Positions 1 to 11,956 of a stretch of 31,588 nucleotides of DNA are shown here, in pieces. A program made the position numbers and the translations under genes. This DNA comes from Protostelium mycophagum (lineage: Eukaryota; Evosea; Variosea; Protosteliida; Protosteliaceae), in the NCBI GenBank assembly GCA_002081555.1, contig MZNV01002351.1, positions 1 through 31,588 on the forward strand, in the 5' to 3' direction. Numbering within the stretch: the stretch's first letter is position 1; each line of letters opens with the position of its first letter. The notes under the pieces were generated by a model. The model made no database searches. It saw only the letters and a list, made by a program, of their open reading frames with translations, and had not been told where the DNA came from.

Positions 1-2
1 TC

Positions 3-266
3 TCTGAGATCGCCAAGAAGAAGAATGCCACTCCAGCGCAGATGACACTCGCTTGGCTGCTGGCGCAGGGTGATGACATCATCCCCATTCCAGGAACAAC
101 AAGCGTCGACAGACTCCACGAAAACTTGGGTGCCCTGAAGCTGCAGTTGTCTGCTGAAGAGATCGCACAAGTGAGGAAAGCTGCAGAGGATGCAGAAGTT
201 CACGGAGCTCGCTATACCGAAGCATATTCAGGAAGACTGTTTGGTGACACTCCCCCTCTGGCCTAA
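3..266 (+). CDS. Aldo/keto reductase, C-terminal part
   Basis: The frame is open from the left edge, so the gene starts outside the window; 87 residues remain. The visible part is the C-terminal end of the (beta/alpha)8 barrel. A-T-P-A-Q-M-T-L-A-W-L-L-A-Q is the helix before the last strand. I-P-I-P-G-T-T is the NADP(H) phosphate-binding loop (family pattern IPIPGT), followed by a helix containing L-H-E-N-L-G-A. Members reduce aldehydes and ketones with NADPH in the cytosol. The closest style is the plant/fungal AKR group (auxin-induced protein / YakC type). Catalytic Asp, Tyr, Lys and His are upstream and not visible, so activity and substrate cannot be judged. An AATAAA follows five bases after the stop. 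Confidence 0.9.
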   Translation, partial: SEIAKKKNATPAQMTLAWLLAQGDDIIPIPGTTSVDRLHENLGALKLQLSAEEIAQVRKAAEDAEVHGARYTEAYSGRLFGDTPPLA

Positions 267-270
267 AGAC

Positions 271-276
271 AATAAA
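271..276 (+). terminator. Polyadenylation signal AATAAA
   Basis: A canonical AATAAA sits 5 bases past the aldo/keto reductase stop. This very short 3' UTR is typical of the window. Confidence 0.6.
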
Positions 277-429
277 AGACATCAATATTTGAGATCTCGT
301 TGCGACTTGTAACACGGCGAGATCGACTGTTTGACTTGAAAAACCGGTGAGTTTTCTGACACAACCGGACCCACCACTCTCATTCCGACTCACGAACAAC
401 ACAACACAACACACGAACACGCTAAAGAC

Positions 430-1017
430 ATGCCTTTTCTCCGCAAGAAAGACGATGGACTGACCCAACCTACAAATGCTGCCGCCAGAACGCACACAGA
501 CGCCACAGGCAGAGATGTGTGGCACCCCTATGTCAACGATGCTTCCAAAGCTCAGAAGATTCTGGAAGTGATCTCTTTGTGCATCATCCTTGCCTCCATC
601 CCGGCATTTTTAGGAGGGATCTACGGAATATTCGTGGCTGGCTACGGCTTCGCCATCGGTGTGATGGGACTTCTCGCATGGACCAGAAGACATACCATCT
701 TCCTCTTCCTCTCCCTCATCGCCTTCTTCATATGGCTCATCGTTGTCATCATTCTCAACGCCATCAGCTCTATCTCTAAAGCCATGCCTTTTGTAGAGGA
801 CACCGTCGTTGGAGACGACCTTGTCTACACTGGACGTTTCAGAGGATCCAGAGTCCTCCAGTACATTGTGAACGGCATCCTCTTACTCCTCACCCTCTTG
901 GCCCTCTTCTTCTTGGCCAAGGTGAACCGTGAGGCAAGACCGGAGCCTGGAACTTTGGTCCACCAAACTACAACCACCACAAAAACAGTCAGCGGAGCCC
1001 CCATCACCGTACAATAA
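430..1017 (+). CDS. Four-pass membrane protein, unknown
   Basis: A single uninterrupted exon of 195 codons starts at the first ATG after a purine- and ACA-rich leader. The N-terminus (about residues 1-43) is polar and cytosolic-looking. Hydrophobic segments lie at about 44-64 and 65-84 (rich in Gly, Ile and Phe), 88-112, and 143-164. The C-terminus is a Thr-rich tail including K-T-V-S-G. The four-helix layout with a loop of about 30 residues between helices 3 and 4 resembles small tetraspan (MARVEL-like) proteins, but no family signature is recognised. There is no signal peptide before the first helix. It is in tandem with the upstream reductase and 163 bases from its stop. Function unknown; the reading frame itself is secure. 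Confidence 0.8.
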   Translation: MPFLRKKDDGLTQPTNAAARTHTDATGRDVWHPYVNDASKAQKILEVISLCIILASIPAFLGGIYGIFVAGYGFAIGVMGLLAWTRRHTIFLFLSLIAFFIWLIVVIILNAISSISKAMPFVEDTVVGDDLVYTGRFRGSRVLQYIVNGILLLLTLLALFFLAKVNREARPEPGTLVHQTTTTTKTVSGAPITVQ

Positions 1018-1021
1018 TATA

Positions 1022-1027
1022 AATAAA
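1022..1027 (+). terminator. Polyadenylation signal AATAAA
   Basis: AATAAA lies 4 bases after the stop of the four-pass protein. The convergent TFIIIA-like gene ends at 1112 on the other strand, with its own AATAAA (read on minus, 1108-1113) overlapping its stop codon. Confidence 0.55.
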
Positions 1028-1111
1028 TTTGATCGGTCTAATCAAGAGCATTAGACTCTAATGAGCATTAGACAACAAAAAGCTGATTCGCCAAGTGCTC
1101 TCTTCGATTTA

Positions 1112-2563
1112 TTACACCTCAACAGGCTTTTTCATCACACCCAAAACTGTCAACGCAAAATCTGGCTTATGTCTCTTCACGAGAGGCTGGACATGTCAGA
1201 ACGTCTCGTTGTAGTGTGCGAAAAATATTAGAGGAGGTTACCTCTTGTGGTGTCTCTTCCTCCGAGCTCTCTTCGTATTCGCTCTCTTCATCAAAATCAG
1301 ATCCGTCATCTAGAGATGTCAAAATGTCATCATGTCAGATGTCAAATGTCAGATCTTGGTTCCGAAAAATCGATGGAGAATTCACCAAAAAATAAAGATA
1401 ATTGTGAAAAAGACAAATAAATATTCCATTAACTGCACCTTTTGTGTCACCCGAATTGTGGCGTCTCCGCTTAACACCGTCGTGATGTTCTCTGACGTGC
1501 TTCGTTAACCTACTCTCGTCAACAGAAACAAAAACGAACAGTCTCCACCTTCCCCGAGAGCTGTAGACCTTATCACAGCCTTCTCTTTCACAAGGAAAGG
1601 CTCTGCCATTTGTCAGAACAACATCCGTATTAAAGAGCCACTTACAACTCCTGTCCTGGCTCCGGGTGTGCATGTCTCAGATGCGCCGCCAGATTGGAAT
1701 TCTACAACGAGTCAGTTTTTTCCGGGAGGACGAGGTCTCACCGAACTGAAACACCTTTTACAACCCTCAGCTGTACATCTTATTGTGGGACGGTTTCCTT
1801 GGTGTGACTCCATGTGCTTCTTCAGATACGACCGTTTTTTCAACTGTCATGGTTACAGATCGAGTCTTCATGTGTCATGGAGAATCACCTCTAATCCGCA
1901 TTCTGGACACTCTACGGATTGGGAAGTGAGTTTGTGTGTGGCGATGTGACGTCTCAGGTCGAGAAATGTGTTGAACCTGGGAAAGATTGAGCTGATTTAT
2001 TAAATACAAACTCACTTTTCTTTGCACTCCTCAATTGTGCAAACATAATTTTGACCTGTTAAATTTTATTTTTAAAAATAAATATTTTATTTCGATTTAT
2101 TATTTTTATTTGTATTGAGAGTCTCACCTTCATGAACCGCAGAGACGTGACGTCTTAATTTAGTAGGGAAGGGGAATGCCTTGTCACATTTGTCACACTT
2201 GTACGGAAGTCCTCCCGTGTGCACGCACATGTGGCGCTTCAGTTGATTCTTCTTGCTGAATTTTTCATCACAACCTGAGAATGATCAAAAGGGTCTCATG
2301 GACATCTTTGAGGCTGGCCTTCTCACAAATATTTGAGCTAGGAAATGTGAAATGTTCAAACCTTCGAAAGTGCAGGAATATGGCTTCTCAACTAAATGTG
2401 TCTGCATATGTCGGTTTAGATGTTGTTTTGTGACAAAAGCCATTGGGCAATTCGTGCATGCGAAGGGGCGCTCGCCAGAATGAGCAGTGGCGTGATGACG
2501 CCTCAAATGCTCTGCTCTTGAGTAGGATTTTGAACATCCAGGTTCTTTACAAAAGAATTCCAT
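1112..2563 (-). CDS. GTF3A: Eight-finger C2H2 factor, TFIIIA-like
   Basis: Nine exons can be placed (2563-2362, 2274-2128, 2055-2016, 1976-1889, 1843-1742, 1701-1646, 1602-1439, 1309-1242, 1186-1112). They sum to 942 nt and stay in frame, giving 313 residues. They encode eight C2H2 fingers, for example C-x4-C...H-x4-H (CKEPGC) and CTNC, CDKC, CPEC. Linkers are short (SGERPF, LVEKPY). Finger order and spacing in the second half, with a CPEC finger followed by H-Q-G-N-R-P and two C-x4-C fingers, match TFIIIA, which binds 5S rRNA genes and 5S RNA; family members have nine fingers. The tail is acidic (SEYEESSEEE), then basic. Oddity: in finger 8 a 36-nt GT-AG segment is itself in frame, so it is either a facultative intron or a 12-residue insert. 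The start at 2563 gives MEFF; an in-frame ATG at 2605 is possible. TFIIIA identity is inferred from finger layout. Confidence 0.8.
1702..1711 (-). repeat. Dispersed decamer CTCGTTGTAG (family of 8)
   Basis: This copy forms the 3' end of intron 5 of the TFIIIA-like gene (ACTGACTCGTTGTAG then exon). Other perfect copies are at 1205-1214 (+), 7439-7448 (-), 8145-8154 (-), 22564-22573 (+), 23011-23020 (-), 27245-27254 (-) and 30042-30051 (+). Six of the eight lie in sense orientation at or near an intron 3' end. The copy at 1205 is antisense inside an intron and that at 22564 is antisense inside a NEDD1 exon. An upstream TGA or CTGA extends several copies. Confidence 0.7.
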
Positions 2564-2666
2564 GTTGATGTTGGTGCGATGGGTCGAGCGCAACACTGAC
2601 ATCACCCATCTTGGCGAGTTGTATTCCTCAGAATCTCATTATCGTATCATTTTTGAAAAGAAAAGC
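2564..2666. promoter_or_regulatory. Divergent promoter, TFIIIA-like / TMEM234
   Basis: Only 103 bases separate the two start codons, so both promoters must share this space (or overlap the 5' coding ends). I see no clear TATA box. If the TFIIIA-like gene starts at the upstream ATG (2605), the gap shrinks to about 60 bases. Confidence 0.45.
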
Positions 2667-3188
2667 ATGGATCAGTACCTTTGGTTGGTGGCCGTTGGCT
2701 TGATATGGGGAGCTACTAATCCTCTTATGAAAATGGGAAGTAGAGGAGTCACAAAGGTTAATACGACAACAACAGGTGGTCCAATCAAACGTTTTGCAAA
2801 TGAGATGAAGTATCTCTTCACACAATGGAGGGTCAGTAGTTCATTTTATCGGTAATCTGATGATGATAGTACATCGTGCCCTTCCTCTTGAATCAATCAG
2901 GCTCAGTATTGTTTTATCTCACTCTTGGAAGCAATGACATATCCATGGTCATCCCAATCACCAACTCCCTCACTTTTTTCTTCACAACCATCTCATCTCA
3001 TTTTTTATTGAAGGAGTCGTGCACAAATCCAGGTGACCCATTAATTCAAATTTTGGAAAGGCAATGCTGCGGTAGACTGTCTGCACAGACCGTCGCTAGA
3101 AATGTTCGTCTGAAAAGCTAAAGGAACGATTGCGGGGATGTTCTTCATACTTCTGGGTGTCTCAATCTGTGTCATTAGCAAGACATAA
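2667..3188 (+). CDS. TMEM234: TMEM234 family membrane protein
   Basis: Three exons (2667-2831, 2870-3032, 3118-3188) sum to 399 nt, giving 132 residues, the usual size for this family. Introns are 38 nt (5' site GTCAGT) and 85 nt. The N-terminal helix ends in L-I-W-G-A-T-N-P-L-M-K, a family hallmark. The middle carries V-P-F-L-L-N-Q-S-G-S-V-L-F-Y and a helix I-P-I-T-N-S-L-T-F-F-F. The last helix is G-T-I-A-G-M-F-F-I-L-L-G-V-S. Four short helices make a half-size drug/metabolite-transporter-like fold. The family is conserved in eukaryotes; the human member affects kidney filtration and its molecular activity is unknown. Fold and identity are secure; what it transports, if anything, is not known. 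Confidence 0.88.
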
Positions 3189-3356
3189 AAATGTATTGTA
3201 TTTAACTTAATTTTTGCGTGATAAATCGCAGAGTTGCAAGGTGGTAACTTTCCTTGAGTTGTTGTCGCCTCGGCTTTTCCTGGTGTGTGAGCGAACTTTG
3301 GCGAATTTTTTTGCCTATCAATGAGCTCATAAATAAACTCGCCTTTCCTTGTTAAC

Positions 3357-4285
3357 ATGCACGTGATATCTAATGTGCTTCGACCTCTTCGGGTGCATCG
3401 TCTGTATTGGACGGTTGCGATTTCATCTTTGATCGTATTATTGTTAAACTTTTTCGCTTGGGGATGGGATTTGGACTATCAAGAATATCACTGTGTTGTC
3501 ACAGGTGAGTGTCTGATTTAAACCTCAAATCATGATGTGGAAGGGTACCGTCTGTCCCCTTTGAAGTGGCTTGGGACAAGGCCTGCAAGAAATCCGAAGT
3601 GGGTGGGGACTGAGATGACCCCTGCGCTGAAGGTAAGAGAGATTGTTGTCCACAATCTTCGTGACTTGCGAAGGTGAATGTCATCAGCACCCAGAATACA
3701 ACAATCGCAAAGGATTTGTTCGCTGTGTTTCTTGATGAGAGACTCGGCTTCGACTTGTAAGGAATGTTCGACAACTCCGCATCATCTAAGATTTTCAAGC
3801 AAAACAAAGGAGAATGCGTGGGAGGCAATGTTCAAACTCTCACAACATGGTGACATCGTTCCCTGCTATGCTCCCAAGTCTGTTCCTCAGAAGGCACATT
3901 CTGCAAAGAGGTTCGAACCCAAGCTAGATTGTCATCATCTCAGTCATTATAGCTCTGAATGGAACACAACATTAAGCAATGCTACCACTTTGGAAGAGTT
4001 TTCTCACCAAATTACCGTACAAGGAACGAAGATCATCACCGGACAAATGTTCGTATATGTTGGACAGCGACTAGACGAGCTCATTGCGACACAAGACTTT
4101 CACATCAGAACCATCATCGCCATTATCGTGTCGGTCATTTTCCTCGCCACAAGTTTGTTGTATGTCTTGTGGCTGGTGGATGTCTCCTCTTTATGCAGGA
4201 GTGCAAAGAAGGTGCGTCAACTTGAGCTTTTAGAGGTGAGCGTGTCGAACCATTATTCCACTCACAGAACTCAGGCATGATCTAG
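3357..4285 (+). CDS. Two-pass membrane protein, unknown
   Basis: Five exons (3357-3504, 3544-3632, 3695-3756, 3791-4235, 4268-4285) joined at GT-AG introns of 32-62 nt sum to 762 nt and stay open, giving 253 residues. A basic N-terminus (about 1-18) precedes a hydrophobic helix (about 19-37, V-A-I-S-S-L-I-V-L-L-L-N-F-F). A roughly 150-residue luminal or extracellular segment with several Cys (for example I-V-P-C-Y) and likely N-glycosylation sites (NTT, NAT) follows. A second helix (I-I-A-I-I-V-S-V-I-F-L-A-T-S-L-L-Y-V-L-W-L-V) lies near residues 210-231, then a short basic tail. This is the layout of ER/Golgi or plasma-membrane two-pass proteins with both ends cytosolic. I do not recognise the family. 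The last exon encodes only five residues (NSGMI). Confidence 0.65.
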
Positions 4286-4301
4286 CACTGATGCACACAT
4301 T

Positions 4302-4307
4302 AATAAA
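4302..4307 (+). terminator. Polyadenylation signals, convergent pair
   Basis: AATAAA for the two-pass gene. Its minus-strand counterpart for the oxidoreductase is at 4327-4332 (read TTTATT on plus). The two convergent genes share a spacer of only 62 bases, so their 3' ends probably overlap. Confidence 0.5.
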
Positions 4308-4347
4308 AGATGGATCTTGACATTTTTTTATTCAATGTGATTCAACT

Positions 4348-5746
<1,399 letters not shown>

Positions 5747-5952
5747 TGTGCTGGTTCTATTTGTTTGTATAATCTTTTCTGCTTTATCTGGTGACAAAAA
5801 GGTCAATCCTCCGATCCATTTCTCCGGAAAGACTTCGACGGAATAACGTCATCATTTATCCGGAACTCAGAAGCTAATCTCCGAACGTGAGCTCATGATC
5901 ATGTGGTTGAAACCATGTGAGCTGTCTTCACAAGATGAGATTCATGTTTTTA

Positions 5953-8900
5953 TTATCTCATCTTCCACTTGCGTTTAAGCCATTTGATCCCCCTGATGAT
6001 CAGTAGAGCAGAGCCAGTAGAAAGAGGGACAAGCGCGAAGGCCCACTCCAGCCATGGTGTCGCTTGACTTCTGAACGGAACTCCTTCGCTGATGAACAGA
6101 CCTTTTGGGAGTTCCAACACTGCAATTCTCAGCCTTTACAATGATGTAGAGGATTCACCAGAAATAAAGGTCAAACAAAATAGACTTATTGTCTCGAGGA
6201 TGTGTGCGTCTGGTCTTTTGAAGGGCTCGAATGACAGATGCAGAAGCAACCCGATCATGCAAACAAAACTGAGGAGCACAGATCTCCATGTGTCATCTGA
6301 TACAAAGAAGAAGACCATTATGATGATGGTCCCCCTTCCCATGATGACAGACTCCCAGTATCTAATGAGCGTCAGAGACATTTGTGTTCAGTGTCTTCAG
6401 TGCTACTGCACAACTACGGCAAAGCCGCACCAAAGGCAATAAATCTCGCTAACTTCTAACCTTCTTTCTGCTCGGTAAGGCCTCTCCAAGACCCTGATCA
6501 CAGCATGAGTGTGTCCCGTTCCCGGAACTGTTTTGTTCGCGACGCGCCTCGCGAGAATAAGAAAGAACGGCATCGGGACAAGGCACAGAACGATGACAAA
6601 GAATAATACGGCTTGCCACAGGCTGTAACACACGTTGGATGCCGCCGCAATGAGAACCTGTGAAAATTCAGTGAAATCTCAGGGAAATGTTGTATTCTTT
6701 TGTGATTTTACAAGCTTGCGGCACTGCCGCACATCCTCTTTCCGTTTTTTGACCTTGAAGAGGCCTCTCTGAGAGATGCAGAAGATCTCTATAGTATGTC
6801 TTAAGGTTGTCAACAAAACAAAATGCAACGGAGAAGCTAACTCCGCAACTATCTTCAAATATGTTCATCAAACCGACCTGAGTGGACCCGATTTTAGTGC
6901 AGTCAACCAGCACAAAGCTGATCCATGTCGTATTCCAATAGACAAACAACAGGACTGCCACTAGTCCTCTCGTGAACCTCGCCGACCCCTCCACCTGTCT
7001 CCTTTAAATGACAATGTCGACACCCGACACGTGACGTCACGTTGTCGACATCGGAAACATCGTAGACGTACCTTTGCGTAACGAAGGGAGGTCATGAGGG
7101 GGGTACTGGTGTTGATGGTTTCTATGAATTGGTAGTAATCTTTTCTGCGAATTCTCTCGGAAATTTTCCACACCAAAAACATAATTCCAAGAAAAACGAT
7201 CAAAAATAACGAGTTGCACAACTGGAACAAAAACTGGTCCAACTGTTCACGTCAGTGGACGTGTTCTTTGGCGGTAGTAAGCGGGTACCTGTGTCATACC
7301 GGGGAAGAGGCACATTCCGGCATTTGATGACGTATTCATGTTGAAAGAAAGAAGGGTGGTCATCTCTAAAGTCGAAGCTGTTTGAGATATCAACAGTACG
7401 GATAATGTCTGCAACTTTCAGTCAAGATATTTAGTGTTCTACAACGAGACACAGTTTCCGAATTAACTGTTCGCAACAATCTTTTTGGGAAGGTTTTCGT
7501 TGGTGTTTAGCCATGCATAACTTCTCTATCATTGTACATTGTTTTTCCGCTCACATATTCATATCATTTTTCAAGTTGAAAATTCGAAAACCAAGTGAAA
7601 TTTCACCTGCACAAAAGAGACCATGATCTTCCAAATGGAAGACTCCCCAAGCGAAGTAAATACAAATAGAGACAGCAGAATGACCCCGACCACCACTATA
7701 AAAGTGACAGACCAGGGTTTGCACTCATCGTTCGGAGTACAATTGAGGCTCCACATGGAGGAGGAGTAGCCGTTCTTGCATTCCCCGCACAACTGTCTTT
7801 TCTCAGCGAAAATGCAAAGATTGCGTTGTAGATGGTCACAAATTTTCGTGCATCACGTGGGCGGTTGCGGCTTTGCCGCAGGGTTTCTGCAGCTGTATAT
7901 TGTCTTTCTTTGCGAATGTGCCCCACACGTGACATCTCTGTTCCGGTATTGAGAAGTGTAGTCGAGCATGTCACCTTGGCGCAAAGCGCCACAAGCTAAA
8001 AATAGAACTTGAAAGTGTTAAAGATCTAAAAATAGAAAACACCTTTCCCGTCCTAGATTCGATACAAGTGTTATTCCAGTTCCTGCGATTATTACCACAA
8101 TAACCCACAGGGCACGTGAAACATTCCACGTTTCTCTCATCGTTCTACAACGAGTCAGAATCAACATCATGTTTCGTCCGAACGATTTTCTGTGCCAGAT
8201 TTTGGGAGATTTCCCAAATGATGTTGAAGATATGAGGAATCTTCTTCTGCTTTTTCGGCGAAGATTCTACAGCGAAGCTGCTCTACAACAAGCAAAATCG
8301 TCGATTCTTGTGTTCGCCAGTGATACATAATCATAAGAAAATGTCTAGTTGTAGATGGTCACCTCATAGCACCATTGCCCTGGATAAGCTAGTATCTGGT
8401 CTCCTCCTGCTGAACAATCGGTATTCGGAGGACAACTTTAATTGTTAAAACAGCCTGATGACAGCTCTTAAATGGAAAGGTATTGTCAAATAAATTATGG
8501 GTACCTCTGACATTTCAGCGAAATTTCCACATTTGATGTGTTGTAGAGACTGTATGTGCCTGCAGGGCATCTTTCACATGAATATTGAGACGATCCTGTT
8601 CTCGTCACGATTGTTACCAAAATCGCAGATCGCATATCAGCGAATCGCACATTTGAGATCTCCTCACCTTCGATTCCTTTCGATCTCAGTAATCTATACC
8701 CTGCAGGACACGTCATCCCGTCCGGTTGAATGTCGTGCCGGAAATTGACGTCTATAAAGACACCCGGATTAGGCTCGAATTTACATGAGGAGCACATGAG
8801 GTCCATCTGATGTCTCGCCGCGATGTCATTACCCGATGTGGATGCTGGGAGGTTCAGGGTTTCATTCGAATGAGATGAAGATCACCTTGGTTATGGCGGA

Positions 8901-11641
8901 AAGATGTGGATCGTAAAGTTAATACGGACCCACTGGTCCCAATCGCACCCCCCAGCAGCGCTTTATTATCTGAATTTTCTCAGAATTTAATCGATTTTTT
9001 TTTGTAAATTCCAAGAAGATTCAAAAAAAATTCAAAGAAATCTCCACCTGTAAAAGAGGATTGGTTGACCCAAACAATCGAGTTAGTGATATCTACAGAT
9101 ATGGCTCCACCCCAAGGATATTCACTGTACTGCGCCCAGTTGTTTATGAATGTAGAATTCTCCACGAAAATGCTGTTGCCATGGGAATTGAAGTCGTGAC
9201 GTGTTCTGACGAACAAAGCTCCCGCTGAGCCTCCCCTGTTCCCAATAAATTGCTCCCCTGATAATTTTAACGAAATTTCGCGGAAACTTCACGGAAATTT
9301 ACCGGTGAAATTGATCTTGCCGTTGTCAAATTCGCGGCAGCGTAAGTCGATCTGTAGAGCACCAGGGTAATTCGCCGACCATATATTATGACTAAAACTA
9401 AATAATGAAGGTGCCTCTGCACAGTCCTCCATCACCTAAAAATACTCAGAACTTTCCGTGAATTTTCCGTGAATCTTCTCGAAATTCTGATGAGATTTCT
9501 ACCTCGATGTGAAGGGGTGGATTGCTGAGGTCATTGTTCACGATTTCATTGTAATAAAACGACATGGAGCTCTGCGTGATATTTCCTCTCGTGATGACGT
9601 GTATATTTCCGGGAACATTCCCCGCAAATCTGTTCGATCCAAAGAAAAATTGACCCTCGAGGAGAGGTATGTCAAATTTGACAATTGGCGATCTACAACG
9701 GTCATTATTTTTATTTTTATTTATTATCGCGCTTCAAAAAATAATAATGAATATATCTCGTAAAGATCAAAAAATCAATCTACAACTGGATATGATGACG
9801 TCATACTCACGTGGCACTGTGTATGCTTGGAGGAGCAGCACTGTCCCAATTATTAACAAATTGGTTATCTATGAAGAAAACAATGGATAGCGTCTCGTCT
9901 GACAAAATCTCCGTGAGGCACTGTGCTCCCGCCAAGTTATTCCGAGTGAAGATATTTCGGCGAAAAGTCACGGTTAAATCGGAGAAATATGCGGGGTCAC
10001 CCTCCTCCTCCATCTCGATGTTGGAGTGTATGAAGACCCTCATGTTGCCATAGTGAAAATTCTCCGTGACGGTGGAGTTTTCAATCTACAATGCGTCATG
10101 ACTTATTCAAAAATGTGACTGCCCAAAAAAAATTGAAGTTTAAATTTTGGCGGGAAATACCTGAAGTGCCACGTTACTAAAATTAGAACGTATTGCAAAG
10201 AGACCTGATCCCTCGAACTTCATATGTCTTCCGAATCTAAATATAGAGCTTTTCTGCAGATGGTCAACACACTTCGTGAAATTTCAACGAAATTCACCGT
10301 GGAACAATTTCGGATCGTATTATCTTGAAAGAGAAACACGGTGTCTATGAGTGTTGATCCGAAAGAGGCCACAACAAAAGGGCCGGCATCAGCACCCATC
10401 ACTCCATGCTGTATCTTATTTCTTTCGACCTGAAGTGAGTATTCATCTGCCGTAATGTCATTATGTCATCATTGTCAATGCGTCAACCATAATGTCATCA
10501 TTGTCAACATTGTACAATGACGTCATTGAAAGTACATGAGATGTACCCTCTTATTTTCATTACAATAAAACTTACCCGTCGACGACATATTAAAGATGAA
10601 AAAGAACGGCACGATCAGCTCCTGGCCGACCTCCCAGTGCATGTAAGAGGCCTCATTGTCGGTGATGCCCGCATCATACCCAAAGAATGCACTTGCAAAT
10701 GCGTGGATCTGAACGCCAAAGTAGTGGGGCTCGGTCCAGATGTTTTGAAAAATCTAAAAGTCAGAGAAAATTTTATTGTTTTTTCAATTTGTGAAATCCA
10801 AAGTTTTTGTTTAAATTTGAAAAAAAATTGGATCCACAAAGAGAGCGATTTTGTATCACCTTGGTGGTCCCGCCAGAAATGTAAGAGTTGTTGTAAGAGA
10901 TCATGAGTGTATGTCCTGCTGCAGACACCACTTTGTTTCCTGAAAAGAAGATATTCGATTCTTGAGAGTAGTTTTCAAAATGGATGGAAACACCTGTGCC
11001 TCTCATAAAGCGATTGTCTTCAATCTGCAGATTTGAGCCAATGTTGATGTTCGTAGACAAACCTCCACATGGACCACATTATTGACCGAAATCGTCTTTG
11101 AAAAGGAGGTAGTGTTATTCGTCAAACTCTATCTTCTTCAGAATCACTTCGAAAATAACACATACCGCGAAGGAACAATCTCGAGCGGTAAAGGAACCTA
11201 AAGAGTCGGCAGAAAATACTGTCGCATGATCTCCCGCTATGATATCGAAGCCTACATGGTGTCAAATCAACTCCCACCTCATAAATTACCTTGAATGGTG
11301 AAATTAATCGGGTTGGTGTTAATGTTTCCGCGCAACTCGAATTTAGAGAGGGTTGGAGAATTGCAGTCCAGAATCGATCTGCCTCCAATAGAAACGAGTG
11401 ACAACGATGATTCTATCACCCCTTGTGGACACCCATATGTATCTCCTGATTCAATGCACAACACTGACACATTCTTTTGATGAGCAGAAGATATGGCACC
11501 CTGTATTGTGCGGCAAGGTTGAGATTGGTTTCCACATAAAACTGAGTCTGCACCAAGGGGGCCAATATAAATGTCGCAACCAAGTGAATCCTGTGCAATA
11601 CCAAGGACGAGGACAAGGATAAAGAGGATGGCCGTCCTCAT
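5953..11641 (-). CDS. Giant beta-helix / Cys-rich / multi-pass surface protein
   Basis: The start at 11641 gives a clean signal peptide (M-R-T-A-I-L-F-I-L-V-L-V-L-G-I-A-Q); an ATG farther upstream would bury it. The N-terminus has the G-x-D-S-V-L-C-G...P-C-R-T-I-Q-G-A pattern that opens right-handed beta-helix surface proteins. Many exons of N-x-F-x-x-N / F-x-x-N-x-x-S rungs follow (11300-8980). Next come Cys-rich modules resembling GCC2/GCC3 or ephrin-receptor-like repeats (C-E-R-C-P-A-G-T-Y near 8530; F-T-C-P-V-G-Y-C-G near 8100; C-G-E-C-K-N-G-Y near 7780). About eight hydrophobic helices lie between 7730 and 5960, the first just after C-K-P-W-S-V-T-F and the last before a short basic end (K-W-L-K-R-K-W-K-M-R). 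The arrangement recurs in large amoebal and other protist surface proteins of unknown function; a sensor or channel-like role is conceivable but unproven. Not every exon boundary is settled. One gene is assumed because no internal start with a signal peptide or poly(A) site is evident. Confidence 0.7.
6415..6429. repeat. Intronic mini-palindrome (CGGC-AAA-GCCG)
   Basis: TACGGCAAAGCCGCA lies inside an intron of the beta-helix gene. It is a shortened member of the 15-nt palindromes also seen at 6717, 7866, 7977 and 20320. Confidence 0.5.
6717..6731. repeat. Intronic mini-palindrome (TGCGGC-ACT-GCCGCA)
   Basis: A perfect 6-bp stem with a 3-nt loop sits in the intron whose acceptor is near 6662 on the minus strand. 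Confidence 0.6.
7866..7880. repeat. Intronic mini-palindrome (TGCGGC-TTT-GCCGCA)
   Basis: A perfect 6-bp stem with a TTT loop lies in an intron of the beta-helix gene. Nearly the same 15-mer (one mismatch) is in an intron of the receptor kinase at 20320-20334. Confidence 0.6.
7977..7991. repeat. Mini-palindrome (TGGCGC-AAA-GCGCCA)
   Basis: A perfect 6-bp stem with an AAA loop, and a different stem sequence from its neighbours. It lies at an unsettled exon-intron boundary of the beta-helix gene. Confidence 0.5.
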
Positions 11642-11956
11642 GCGTCGTGGAGGGATGTTTTTTGAGTTTTCCTTGCCGGGTTTTCGAAAATTGACAAGAG
11701 CATTCCTTTTTGGCACATTTGCATTTTACTCGTCCAAATTACCTTTGGTCATGGTCTTGCCATGCACAATCTGACAACCGCTAAAATCCTGGAAAACGTG
11801 GTATTTTGTACCATTTTCAGTCTTTTACAAGATCACGGTTTCATACCGTGACTTTCACGGTAATTACTGCACTCTCTTCAACAGGTTCAAATCCGTATTG
11901 GATACCAGAAAAATCTCTTTAATAATACATTTATTGTTGAAATAATTACTCGGCGC
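11642..11956. other. Spacer between beta-helix and Cys-rich genes
   Basis: 315 bases hold the 5' flank of the beta-helix gene and the 3' end of the Cys-rich gene. A minus-strand AATAAA (TTTATT at 11930-11935) serves the latter. The only other structure is the ACCGTG hairpin element at 11842-11871. I see no gene here. Confidence 0.6.
11842..11871. repeat. ACCGTG/CACGGT hairpin element, copy 1
   Basis: This 30-nt stretch contains ACCGTG and CACGGT arms separated by a short loop and ends TAATTACTGCA. It matches 17025-17055 with two substitutions and a one-base indel. A CACGGT just upstream (11834-11839) makes a second possible stem. Confidence 0.6.

Noticed and set aside
3499-3828. Minus-strand frame of 109 codons
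   Set aside because: It lies across exons 2-4 of the plus-strand two-pass protein, whose five exons join in frame.
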